DNA from: UMGS1498 sp900552335
Lineage (GTDB): Bacteria; Bacillota_I; Bacilli_A; RF39; UBA660
Assembly (NCBI GenBank): GCA_902477075.1
Contig: CABSFU010000001.1
Location: 113,036-177,035 of the forward strand
DNA: 64,000 bases
Direction of reading: 5' to 3'
A program made the position numbers and the translations under genes. Positions 9,353-17,588 of this stretch are shown in pieces; the first letter of the stretch is position 1; the number at the start of each line of letters is the position of its first letter. The notes beneath the pieces are model-generated. The model saw nothing but the letters and a program-made list of their open reading frames with translations, was not told the DNA's origin and ran no database searches.

Positions 9353-9905
9353 AGAAACTGAGGGTGGAACATGGATTAATGTAAATAGTAAAGATGAAAA
9401 AGCACATGTTAATATTTACGATAAAGATCCAAGAGATGAACATAATACTTCAATACATGTGAATATAAATTATGAAGAAGAAACTTTTAATATTACTGAA
9501 AAAGATGATGGCAAAAAAACAACCACTGACTGCAGTTGTTTCTTAACAACTGCTTGTATGAAACACTTTCATAAACAATTTGATGATAATTGTTATGAAC
9601 TTAAAGTCCTTAGATGGTTTAGAGATAAATTTGTGTCTAAAGAAGACATAGAACATTATTATGAAATAGCTCCAATAATAGTAGAAAATATAAATAGATT
9701 TGATAATTGTAATGAATTATATAATGGAATTTATGAAAATGTAATTTTATTATGTGTAAAAGCAATAGAAAATAATGAATATGATTTAGCGTACAATATT
9801 TATAAAAATAGTATTTTAAATTTGGAAGAAGAATATGCAAGACCAGCATTAGAACAAAAACTAGTTAAAGTTTTAAGAAATAGAATAAAGAATATTAATA
9901 ATTAA
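9342..9905 (+). CDS. CFI-box-CTERM-like domain protein
   Basis: The first 60 residues are low-complexity and hydrophilic. They are followed by CSCFLTTACMKHF, CYELKVLRWFRD and HYYEIAPIIV. This CFLTTAC...C-EL--LR-FRD...YY--AP-IV pattern is the conserved cysteine-rich box seen at the C-termini of many unrelated bacterial proteins (annotated as CFI-box-CTERM). Its role is not settled; a processing or modification site is one suggestion. A further helical segment follows the box here, so it is not strictly C-terminal. Likely in an operon with the genes on both sides. Confidence 0.6.
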   Translation: MSARETEGGTWINVNSKDEKAHVNIYDKDPRDEHNTSIHVNINYEEETFNITEKDDGKKTTTDCSCFLTTACMKHFHKQFDDNCYELKVLRWFRDKFVSKEDIEHYYEIAPIIVENINRFDNCNELYNGIYENVILLCVKAIENNEYDLAYNIYKNSILNLEEEYARPALEQKLVKVLRNRIKNINN

Positions 9906-9972
9906 AATCTTTATGTTGTTTAAAGATTTTAATTATTATATAATAAGTGTGGATTTTAGTTATGGAGGATAT

Positions 9973-11034
9973 ATGAAAAAAGATATTGATCAAATTTTTG
10001 AAGAATATAAAAAAAGAAAAAAAGAAATTATTGAACAAAATTTACCTATAACAGGTATAGAAGATGCAAAGAAAGTTTATCCTAAAACTAAAAAATTATT
10101 AAAAATAATTACATTTTTATCAGGTGAAAATATAGAATGGTTAAAAGGCAAGGATGTTAGTGTTCCATCTGATAGAACAGTCATTTTTGCTAATACACAT
10201 AGATTTAAACCTGACTTTGAAAAAATAACTATTGTGACTGATAGACCATCTTTTGTTATTGCAAGTGATTTTAGAAATTCATATGGAACTATTAGTGGAT
10301 GGTATTTTAATACAAGACCAACAATTTTTGTTGACCCATATTCAAAAGAGGATAAACATTATTCATATGAATTAATGAAAAGATATCTAAATTTGGGATT
10401 AGATTGTACAATATTTCCTGAAGCTGTTTGGAATTTATCCGAAAACGAAATTATTTTAGATACATTTTTTGGTAGTGTAAATGCAGCTTTAGAAACTAAT
10501 TCTCTTATAATTTGTACTGCAATTGAAAGATATGGTAAAAAATATATAATTAACAGAAGTGAACCAATTGATTTAAGTTTAATTGTGAAAAAAAATACAG
10601 ATATTTCATTTGGAAAACTTGATAAAAATGATGAAAAGCAGAAAAAAATTATTAATAAAATATTAAATGATTGCAACATTGCTATGAGAGATTGTATGGC
10701 AACATTACTTTTTGAAATTTGGGAAGATATAGCAAAAAAAGATGGTGTCACTAAAAGACAATTAATTCCTAATAATTATTGGGACAGCTTTGTAAACAAT
10801 TTAACGGAAGAATGGCCTGGATACAAAATGAGTGATAATGATGAGCAGAAATTTCAAAATAAATTTCGTATTGAGCAACAACAAGTAGAAAGAGATATGG
10901 AAAAATTAAAACACAACATTAATGATAAAAATATGTTTATGATTGCTTCTAATGACAGATTTTTGAATTATATGAGATTGAAAGACGAAATTTCTGAAAT
11001 AGAAGAAATAGTATCAAAAAGAAAGAGAAAGTGA
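9973..11034 (+). CDS. PlsC-like acyltransferase fold protein
   Basis: ATG 9973 is preceded by TGGAGG at the right distance; the longer frame from 9913 has no such site. The 353-residue product has NTHRFKPD near residue 75, which fits the HX4D catalytic motif of glycerolipid acyltransferases, and later TIFPEAVWN, matching the FPEG-type phosphate-binding motif with Ala in place of Gly. No membrane segment is obvious, and the last 100 residues are a charged coiled-coil-like tail. Acyl transfer to a lipid or sugar is inferred; the cluster context gives no substrate. Confidence 0.55.
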   Translation: MKKDIDQIFEEYKKRKKEIIEQNLPITGIEDAKKVYPKTKKLLKIITFLSGENIEWLKGKDVSVPSDRTVIFANTHRFKPDFEKITIVTDRPSFVIASDFRNSYGTISGWYFNTRPTIFVDPYSKEDKHYSYELMKRYLNLGLDCTIFPEAVWNLSENEIILDTFFGSVNAALETNSLIICTAIERYGKKYIINRSEPIDLSLIVKKNTDISFGKLDKNDEKQKKIINKILNDCNIAMRDCMATLLFEIWEDIAKKDGVTKRQLIPNNYWDSFVNNLTEEWPGYKMSDNDEQKFQNKFRIEQQQVERDMEKLKHNINDKNMFMIASNDRFLNYMRLKDEISEIEEIVSKRKRK

Positions 11035-11038
11035 TTAT

Positions 11039-12838
11039 ATGAGTAATTTACAACTTCCGTTATGTTCTGTTTTATTAAGCTTGATATTATTAATTTTATA
11101 TTATTCAAAAGATAATATAAACAATACGGAAACTAAGATTTTTGGTAATATTTTAATGACACAATTTATTGGCTCATTAGCTGAATTTATTATTTATCTT
11201 TTGGCATATGTTTTTTACAATGAACTAATTATAATATTTCTAAATAATATAGTATGTATATCATATTGTATATGGTCTTTTCTATTTTGTATATATATCT
11301 ATTATATATCTCTTGATAATACAAAAGGGTATATCAATAGTATTAAAAAAGCTATGATTGCTAATGTTATTGTATTTATATTAATTATAATTTCACCTAT
11401 TGTATTGATTAATGAAGATGGTATGATGTATTCATCTGGTTTAAAACCAACAATAACATATATATATTGTTTAATTTGGTTTGTTCTAGCTATTATAGTT
11501 TGGTTCTGTAATATTAAAAATTTTAAAAATATAAAATATGCTCCTTTATATTTCTTTTATGGTGTAGCAGTATTAATATTTATAATAAGAGTGGTAGATC
11601 CAAGTATATTAATAATATCGTTAGCACTAACTCTTATTAATTTAGTAATGTATCATACAATAGAAAACCCAGATATTAAAATGTTAAGAGAATTCCATAA
11701 ACAAAGAGAATTAGCGAATGAATCTAATCAAGAAAAAACATCATTCTTATTTAATATGTCTAATCAAATTAAAGAACCAATTTTAGCCATTTCAAATATC
11801 AGTGGAGAAGCATTACTGGAAGATAATATGGAAGAAGTAAAAGAAGATTTAAGAAGAATAAAATCTTCATCAAATGAATTATTACAATTAGTAAATGATG
11901 TATTAGATATTTCAGATATAGAAAAAAGGAAAATAGGTATTAGAGAAGTTAAATATAATGTTTATCATTTATTTGAAGTATTAAATAAAAACTTTAGTAA
12001 AAATGTAAGTAAAAAAATAGAATATCGTTTTCATTTTGATAAAAGTATTCCAGAATATTTATATGGAGATTCTATCCGTATTAAACAAGTAATGAATATT
12101 TTATTAGAAAATGCTTTGGAATATACCAACGAAGGATTTATAGAAGTAAATGTTAATTATGTTATAAAACATGATGTATGTAGATTAATTATTACAGTAG
12201 AAGATTCAGGACTAGGAATGAGTGTTGATGAAATAAAACATTTATTTGATAAAGAAAAAATATATAGTGATGAATTATTAAAAGAAGTAGATGATACTAA
12301 AAATAATTTAGGTGTATTAAAATCAATTATTAATTTAATGAATGGTAATATACTAGTAAATAGTGAAATAGGAAAAGGAAGTAAATTTACTATTATAATT
12401 GATCAAAAAATAAAAGAAGAAAAAACAAAAATAATTGAAACAGTAGAACAATATGAAGAGATGTATGAAAATAAAGAAAAAATATTGTTAGTAATCAATC
12501 ATAAAGAACTTAGCAAAAAAATAAATAAGATGTTTAAAAAAGATACTTATGAAATAGAAGAAGTAACTGGTGGACAAGCTTGTTTAGAAAAAATAAGAAA
12601 AAATGAAAAATTTGATTTAATTATAATGGAAGAAGATTTAGAAAAATTAAGTAGTGAAGATACCTTAATAAAATTAAAAGATACATCTGGTTATAAAATA
12701 CCAGTAATCTTAATTAGCAATAACAAAGGATTTGGAGCTAAAGAAATGTATCAAGAAAAAGGATTTAAAGATGTATTATTTTTACCACTTAAAAAAGAAG
12801 AAGTTTTAAAACAAGTAGAAGAATATATTAAAGATTAA
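11039..12838 (+). CDS. degenerate hybrid histidine kinase
   Basis: The 599 residues comprise about six to seven N-terminal membrane helices (1-205), a HisKA-like dimerisation helix, a HATPase domain and a C-terminal receiver domain (about 480-599). Where HisKA proteins read MSHE-R-PL, this one reads MSNQIKEPI, so the phospho-accepting His is Asn242. In the receiver, the acceptor Asp of the usual MD motif is Glu531 (LIIMEED) and the acidic pair after the first strand is missing (LLVINH). The ATP-binding boxes (LLENALEYT, EDSGLGM) look preserved. It probably acts as an allosteric pseudokinase or phospho-mimic sensor. It starts 4 bases after the acyltransferase gene. Confidence 0.75.
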   Translation: MSNLQLPLCSVLLSLILLILYYSKDNINNTETKIFGNILMTQFIGSLAEFIIYLLAYVFYNELIIIFLNNIVCISYCIWSFLFCIYIYYISLDNTKGYINSIKKAMIANVIVFILIIISPIVLINEDGMMYSSGLKPTITYIYCLIWFVLAIIVWFCNIKNFKNIKYAPLYFFYGVAVLIFIIRVVDPSILIISLALTLINLVMYHTIENPDIKMLREFHKQRELANESNQEKTSFLFNMSNQIKEPILAISNISGEALLEDNMEEVKEDLRRIKSSSNELLQLVNDVLDISDIEKRKIGIREVKYNVYHLFEVLNKNFSKNVSKKIEYRFHFDKSIPEYLYGDSIRIKQVMNILLENALEYTNEGFIEVNVNYVIKHDVCRLIITVEDSGLGMSVDEIKHLFDKEKIYSDELLKEVDDTKNNLGVLKSIINLMNGNILVNSEIGKGSKFTIIIDQKIKEEKTKIIETVEQYEEMYENKEKILLVINHKELSKKINKMFKKDTYEIEEVTGGQACLEKIRKNEKFDLIIMEEDLEKLSSEDTLIKLKDTSGYKIPVILISNNKGFGAKEMYQEKGFKDVLFLPLKKEEVLKQVEEYIKD

Positions 12839-12911
12839 AATATATTCTTTTTTGTTGTAATTTACAACTTATTATATAAATGTTATAATACTTTACGAAA
12901 GAGATGATGTT

Positions 12912-14012
12912 ATGAGTTTACAAGCAGGTATAGTAGGTTTACCAAATGTCGGTAAATCAACATTATTTAATGCCATTACAAAGAAAAATATTTTAGCAGC
13001 AAATTATCCATTTGCGACAATTGATCCAAATGTAGGAATTGTTACAGTTCCAGATAAAAGACTAGAATTTTTAGAAAATTTATATTTACCTAAAAGCTTA
13101 GTGCCAACAACTTATGAATTTACAGATATTGCAGGTTTAGTAAAAGGTGCTTCTAATGGGGAAGGACTTGGAAATAAGTTTTTAAGTCATATAAGAGAAG
13201 TAGACGCTATTGTAGAAGTAGTAAGATGTTTTCAGGATACGAACATTATTCATGTAGAGGGCAATGTAGATCCTGTTAGGGATATTGAAATCATTAATGT
13301 AGAGTTGATGCTATCTGACCTAGAAATTGTAGAAAACAGAATGAACAAAATAGGAAAAAAAGCAGCTATGACAAAAGATAAAGAAGCAGCTTTGGAAGTA
13401 GAAGTTTTAAATAAAATAAAAGATTCATTAGAAAAAAATATTCCTCTAAGAAGAGTAGGATTTACGGAAGCGGAAGAAAAAATTATTAAAAATTTTCATT
13501 TTTTAACAATAAAACCAATTATTTATATGGCTAATGTTAGTGAAGAAGATTTGTTAACAGATGGTAATGAATATGTTGAAAAAGTCAAAGAATATGCTAA
13601 AGGTGAAAATGCAGAGGTTGTAGTAGTATCAGCAAAAATTGAAAGTGAATTAGTAGAATTAAGTGATGAAGATAAAATAGAATTTCTACAAGATTTAGGA
13701 ATTAAAGAGAGTGGATTGGATAAATTGATTAAAGCTACATATGATTTATTAGGCCTTGCTACATATTTTACAGCAGGTAGTGATGAATGTAGAGCTTGGA
13801 CCTTTAAGAAAGGAATGAAAGCGCCTGAATGTGCAGGTATTATCCACAGTGATTTTGAACGCGGGTTTATTAAGGCAGAAATTATGAGTTACGAAGATTT
13901 AGAAAAATATGGTTCGGAAGTAAAAGTAAAAGAAGCTGGAAGAATGCGTTTAGAAGGAAAAGAATATATTATGCAAGATGGAGATATCTGTCATTTTAGA
14001 TTTAATGTATGA
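12912..14012 (+). CDS. ychF: Obg-like ATPase YchF
   Basis: The 366-residue protein has the P-loop GLPNVGKSTLFN near residue 9, the G2/G3 region ending in FTDIAGLVKGA, and a C-terminal TGS domain (TYFTAGSDECRAWTF, and GRMRLEGKEY). YchF/OLA1 binds ATP in preference to GTP and associates with ribosomes. Intact, normal length. It ends with TGA overlapping the ATG of the next gene by 4 bases. Confidence 0.96.
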   Translation: MSLQAGIVGLPNVGKSTLFNAITKKNILAANYPFATIDPNVGIVTVPDKRLEFLENLYLPKSLVPTTYEFTDIAGLVKGASNGEGLGNKFLSHIREVDAIVEVVRCFQDTNIIHVEGNVDPVRDIEIINVELMLSDLEIVENRMNKIGKKAAMTKDKEAALEVEVLNKIKDSLEKNIPLRRVGFTEAEEKIIKNFHFLTIKPIIYMANVSEEDLLTDGNEYVEKVKEYAKGENAEVVVVSAKIESELVELSDEDKIEFLQDLGIKESGLDKLIKATYDLLGLATYFTAGSDECRAWTFKKGMKAPECAGIIHSDFERGFIKAEIMSYEDLEKYGSEVKVKEAGRMRLEGKEYIMQDGDICHFRFNV

Positions 14013-14743
14013 TAAGAGAATTTTTTCTTGATGAAGTAGTTGGTATACCATTTCACTTATTTGGTATCATTCATTTTGGGTGTTTAGCAATTTTAATTTT
14101 TCTGTTGATAGCTATTTATAGAAACAGAAATAAAATTAAACAAATAAAAAATAAAAAGAAAATTAAAATAGCGATATTTGTTCTTTTAATGAGCAATATG
14201 TTAATATGGTATGGAAGCTATATTTATTATGGAATTTATGATATTAGAATTCATTTGCCATTACATTTTTGTTTTATTGCTGGAAACTTATTTATGTTAT
14301 ATTTGATAACTGGTTGGAAATCTTTATATAAAGTTACTTTCTTTTTTACTTTTATTGGACCACTTCCCGCCGTTCTTTTTCCAGACTTGGTTAGTAGTTT
14401 TGATGCTTATATATTTTATCAATATTTCATTAGTCATCATTTATTAATGGTATTTAGTTATTTTACCTTTTATATGGATGATATCACAATTACTTATAAA
14501 GATGCAGTTAAAACATTTATTTGGGGGAACATTCTTTTTATAACGATGATGAATGTAAATGAAATATTTGGAACCAATTATATTATGTCAAAAAAATTAC
14601 CAGATCATATTTATGAATTATTTCCAATTTTTCAAACAATTCACCCATTTATTATTTTAGAAATAACTGGTATAATAGTGGTGTTAATGTTGATGATACC
14701 AGTTAACATTAAAAATAAGGAGGATAGATATGGTTCAAAATAA
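14009..14743 (+). CDS. TIGR02206/YwaF-type integral membrane protein
   Basis: The 244-residue polytopic protein has about six to seven membrane helices and features such as LPLHFCFIAGN and FHLFGIIHFG that fit the YwaF-like membrane protein family of Firmicutes. Function is unknown. It overlaps ychF by 4 bases and the next gene by 14 bases, so it lies in an operon. Confidence 0.75.
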   Translation: MIREFFLDEVVGIPFHLFGIIHFGCLAILIFLLIAIYRNRNKIKQIKNKKKIKIAIFVLLMSNMLIWYGSYIYYGIYDIRIHLPLHFCFIAGNLFMLYLITGWKSLYKVTFFFTFIGPLPAVLFPDLVSSFDAYIFYQYFISHHLLMVFSYFTFYMDDITITYKDAVKTFIWGNILFITMMNVNEIFGTNYIMSKKLPDHIYELFPIFQTIHPFIILEITGIIVVLMLMIPVNIKNKEDRYGSK

Positions 14744-15368
14744 TTATTCAAAAGTATTCATGTGGATGTTCATAGGATTACTTGTTACTTTCGCAACTGG
14801 TTACTTTGTATCAACAAACGAAAATATGTTATTAGCAGTTTTTAGTGGTTGGTATTTTTTCCTTGTTATTGCGGAGTTTGCAGTTGTTATCTTTTTAACA
14901 GCTAGAATTCATAAAATGAGTGAAACAACAGCTAAAATATCATTTATTTTATACTCGTTTTTAACAGGATTGACTTTTTCTTGTGTATTTGTGGCATTTG
15001 ATATTACATCTATTATGTATGCATTTCTTATTAGTTCCCTTTTATTTGGCATTTTCGCTTTAATAGGTGCATTTACCAAAATTGACTTAAGCAAACTAAG
15101 TACGATTTTATTAATGTTACTAGTTGGCATTATTCTTTGTACTTTGGTTAATATGTTTATTGGAAGTGAATCATTTAATTTTGCTTTATGTATTATTGGA
15201 TTAGTAGTATTCATGTTATATGTAGCTTATGATATGCAAAAAATAAAGCAATTAGCTGAAATCTATGATGGTGATAAATTAGCAATCATTGGTGCATTAG
15301 AATTGTATTTAGATTTTATTAATATTTTCTTAAGATTATTAGAATTATTTGGAAGAAATCGAGATTAA
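14730..15368 (+). CDS. Bax inhibitor-1/YccA family membrane protein
   Basis: The 212 residues form seven membrane helices. The pattern of SFILYSFLTGLTFS, VAYDMQKIKQLAE and a final ALELYLDFINIFLRLLELFG is typical of BI-1/YccA/YetJ proteins (pH-sensitive Ca2+ leak channels in the characterised members). GGAGG precedes the ATG. A terminator follows at 15382-15410. Confidence 0.92.
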   Translation: MVQNNYSKVFMWMFIGLLVTFATGYFVSTNENMLLAVFSGWYFFLVIAEFAVVIFLTARIHKMSETTAKISFILYSFLTGLTFSCVFVAFDITSIMYAFLISSLLFGIFALIGAFTKIDLSKLSTILLMLLVGIILCTLVNMFIGSESFNFALCIIGLVVFMLYVAYDMQKIKQLAEIYDGDKLAIIGALELYLDFINIFLRLLELFGRNRD

Positions 15369-15381
15369 ATACATATGATAT

Positions 15382-15410
15382 AAAAAAGCTTTACATTTCA
15401 AAGCTTTTTT
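15382..15410 (+). terminator. intrinsic terminator
   Basis: Stem AAAAAAGCTTT / AAAGCTTTTTT with a 7-base loop and T-run, between the BI-1 gene and the rpsF leader. Confidence 0.8.
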
Positions 15411-15438
15411 GTTATAATCTTTTACGAGTAATTATTTA

Positions 15439-15483
15439 CTCCTTGCTAAGAAATTAGCCATAAGACCAAAAGGAGGTGTAGAC
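15439..15483 (+). promoter_or_regulatory. rpsF leader that can hide the ribosome-binding site
   Basis: CTCCTT (15439-15444) is complementary to the AAGGAG (15470-15475) that forms the ribosome-binding site of rpsF. Between them lies the hairpin GCTAA-GAAA-TTAGC (15445-15458). A structured leader upstream of rpsF is known to be bound by S6:S18 in many bacteria for autogenous control. I infer the same role here but did not verify the conserved S6:S18 motif. Confidence 0.5.
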
Positions 15484-15774
15484 ATGAAAAACTATGAAAT
15501 TATGTTTATCGTTAGACCTACATTAGGAGAAGATGAAATTAAAAAAGTTATTGAAAACTTTGGAAAAATCTTAACTGATAATGGTGCTAAAATTGTAGAC
15601 AAAAAAGATATGGGTCAAAGAGAATTAGCTTATGAAATTAAAAAATTTAAAAGCGGTTATTACTATCTTTACGAAGTTGAAGCAAATGATGACAAAGCCA
15701 TTAAAGAATTTGATCGTTTAGCTTTAATTAGTAGTGATATCGTTCGTCACTTAATCACAAAAATCGAAAAATAG
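15484..15774 (+). CDS. rpsF: 30S ribosomal protein S6
   Basis: The 96-residue protein begins MKNYEIMFIVRP and ends with the conserved SSDIVRHLITK; length and fold fit S6 exactly. S6 binds the central domain of 16S rRNA with S18. First gene of the conserved rpsF-ssb-rpsR operon. Confidence 0.98.
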   Translation: MKNYEIMFIVRPTLGEDEIKKVIENFGKILTDNGAKIVDKKDMGQRELAYEIKKFKSGYYYLYEVEANDDKAIKEFDRLALISSDIVRHLITKIEK

Positions 15775-15789
15775 AAGTGAGGTATTCAT

Positions 15790-16260
15790 ATGAATAGAGT
15801 AATGTTAATAGGAAGATTAACTGCTAAACCAGAGCTTAGATATACAGGATCTAATATCCCATATGCTAGATTTTCGATTGCTATTAATCGTACATTTAGT
15901 AATAGTCAAGGTCAAAGAGAAACAGATTTTATCAACATAATTATTTGGAGAAAACAAGCAGAAAATGTTTGTAATTTCTTAGATAAAGGTAGTTTAGTTT
16001 CTGTTGAGGGTAGACTACAAACAAATACTTATGATGATAAAGATGGAAATAAAAGATATTCAATGGATGTAGTAGCTGATAGTGTTCAATTCTTAGAATC
16101 AAGAAGTCAAGCACAAAGCAGACAAAGTTCTAGTTATAATGAACCAAGCGTAACACCATATGATTATCAAAATGAACCAACAAATAGTGTGAGTGTGGAT
16201 AATGATCCATTTGCTGATTTTGGTGATAGTGTATCAATTGATGATAGCTTCCTAGATTAG
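15790..16260 (+). CDS. ssb: single-stranded DNA-binding protein
   Basis: OB-fold of about 110 residues (MNRVMLIGRLTAKPELRYT..., DFINIIIWRKQAENV, GSLVSVEGRLQTNTYDD), then a Gln/Ser-rich linker and an acidic tail ending SIDDSFLD that matches the protein-interaction tip of bacterial SSB. The product has 156 residues and sits between rpsF and rpsR as in most Firmicutes. Confidence 0.97.
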   Translation: MNRVMLIGRLTAKPELRYTGSNIPYARFSIAINRTFSNSQGQRETDFINIIIWRKQAENVCNFLDKGSLVSVEGRLQTNTYDDKDGNKRYSMDVVADSVQFLESRSQAQSRQSSSYNEPSVTPYDYQNEPTNSVSVDNDPFADFGDSVSIDDSFLD

Positions 16261-16276
16261 AAAAGGAGGAAAAAAC

Positions 16277-16495
16277 ATGGCAGAATTTTATAGAAAAAAG
16301 AAAAAAATTTGTCAAATGTGTGCTGGTAAATCTGTAGATTATAAAGATGCAGAAATTATTAAAAAATATGTAAGTGCTGATAAAGGTAAAATTTTACCTA
16401 GAAGAGTAACAGGCGCTTGTTCTAAACATCAAAGACATATTGCTAATGAAGTTAAAAAAGCACGTTTTATGGCAATTTTACCATTCGTAAAATAA
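16277..16495 (+). CDS. rpsR: 30S ribosomal protein S18
   Basis: The 72-residue protein has the S18 core (YKDAEIIKKYVSADKGKILPRR and GACSKHQRHI...VKKARFMAILPFV). Two early Cys (ICQMCAG) resemble zinc-binding C+ versions, though only part of that set is present. It ends the operon before a terminator. Confidence 0.98.
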   Translation: MAEFYRKKKKICQMCAGKSVDYKDAEIIKKYVSADKGKILPRRVTGACSKHQRHIANEVKKARFMAILPFVK

Positions 16496-16518
16496 GGATT
16501 ATTCCTTATTTTTTTTGA
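16491..16518. terminator. terminator after rpsR (bidirectional)
   Basis: Stem AATAAGGA / TCCTTATT with T-run on the plus strand and A-rich flank for the convergent mscL transcript. Confidence 0.75.
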
Positions 16519-16531
16519 TATAAAAAAAGAT

Positions 16532-16927
16532 TTACTTTTTATTTTTAAGTAAATCCCTAATTTCTTCTAATAATAGAACCTCATTGCTTTTAACAGGTTG
16601 AATTTTAGGCTGCTCTTTTTCTTTATGTAATTTATTCATAATTTTAACAAAGACAAAAATGCAGAAAGCAACAATTAAAAAATCAACCACATTTTGAATA
16701 AAATTTCCGTAAGATATCACAGCGTCTTTAATTTTGAAAGAAAGAGAAGTAAAATCAAGTCCACCTAAGATAGTTCCTATTATTGGCATTAAAATATCAT
16801 TTACAAGTGAAGAAACGATTTTGCTAAAACTACTACCAATGATAACACCAACAGCTAAATCCAATACATTTCCTTTTGAAATAAACTCTTTAAATTCAGT
16901 TATAAAATTCTTAATAAATTTTTTCAT
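16532..16927 (-). CDS. mscL: large-conductance mechanosensitive channel
   Basis: The chosen start follows AAGGAGG; the track-length frame begins nine codons earlier without a site. The product (131 residues) has the MscL first helix (EFISKGNVLDLAVGVIIGSSFSKIVSSLV), a second membrane helix (VDFLIVAFCIFVFVKIM) and a C-terminal helix. It forms a homopentameric emergency release channel in the membrane. Confidence 0.97.
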   Translation of the reverse strand: MKKFIKNFITEFKEFISKGNVLDLAVGVIIGSSFSKIVSSLVNDILMPIIGTILGGLDFTSLSFKIKDAVISYGNFIQNVVDFLIVAFCIFVFVKIMNKLHKEKEQPKIQPVKSNEVLLLEEIRDLLKNKK

Positions 16928-17127
16928 ATATTCCTCCTTGAGTATATTATACAATGTTTTACTCTTTTCTTTAGCAAAATTTTTATAAAAAATAACTATA
17001 TTTGTAAAATAATTCTTGAATTTCCATAAAATTGTATTGGTAATACTTGCAAAAAATTTAAAAAATTGTTATACTATACAAGTAAATTTCTATGACTTAT
17101 CAAAGTTATGGCGAAAGGAGACTTATC

Positions 17128-17340
17128 ATGAAAAAAGGAATTCATCCAAATTACAATGAAACAAAAGTAACTTGTGCATGTGGTAATACTTTTACTGTTA
17201 AATCTAGTAAAGCAGAATTACACTTAGAAACATGTAATAAATGTCATCCATTTTATACTGGAGAACAAGGAGCAGTTTCTAAAACAGGTAGAGTAGAAAA
17301 ATTCAATAAAAAATATGGTTTTGATAAAAAAGCAGCTTAA
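17128..17340 (+). CDS. rpmE: 50S ribosomal protein L31
   Basis: The start at 17128 is fixed by AAAGGAG upstream; an earlier in-frame ATG at 17092 is not used. The 70-residue protein begins MKKGIHPNY and has zinc-binding cysteines in TCACGNTF and ETCNKCHPFYTG, so it is the C+ form of L31. It ends in a Lys-rich tail, followed by a terminator. Confidence 0.97.
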   Translation: MKKGIHPNYNETKVTCACGNTFTVKSSKAELHLETCNKCHPFYTGEQGAVSKTGRVEKFNKKYGFDKKAA

Positions 17341-17361
17341 TTACTGATGTTATTGATTTAG

Positions 17362-17390
17362 AAAGATAGATTTTAAATTTCTATCTTTTT
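17362..17390 (+). terminator. terminator after rpmE
   Basis: Stem AAAGATAGA / TCTATCTTT with T-run. Confidence 0.8.
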
Positions 17391-17477
17391 TAGTGTAGAA
17401 GTTAGAATGAGAATCAATTGAAGCAAAGGTACTTGAAAAAATTATTGTTATTTTGTATAATGGATATAGATAAAAAA

Positions 17478-17585
17478 TAGTAATATAGTTTACGTGTAGC
17501 AGTTAAATTTCATGTTTGCAATATGTAAACGGGGGGGGTATTTTAAAAATACTCTCTTTTTTGTTGCTATAAAAGGAAGGAGGAG
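17478..17585 (+). promoter_or_regulatory. structured attenuator-like leader of the first pilin-like gene
   Basis: The leader contains AATAGTAATATAGTTT, a long-range pairing GTTTAC (17488-17493) / GTAAAC (17525-17530), then a run of eight G, a GTATTT-TAA-AAATAC hairpin and a T-rich tract, immediately before TTGCTATAAAA and the ribosome-binding site. The same arrangement occurs 4.5 kb away before the paralogous gene. A G-rich hairpin plus U-tract in a 5' leader suggests control by transcription attenuation. I could not match it to a known riboswitch, including the two c-di-GMP classes. Confidence 0.5.
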
Positions 17586-17588
17586 GTT

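Noticed and set aside
9913..9972. Longer N-terminus for the acyltransferase-like gene
   Set aside because: The ATG at 9913 has no ribosome-binding site, while GGAGG sits correctly before ATG 9973.
17478..17585. c-di-GMP riboswitch before the pilin-like genes
   Set aside because: The conserved core sequences of c-di-GMP-I and -II riboswitches that I know are not present; kept only as an unclassified leader.
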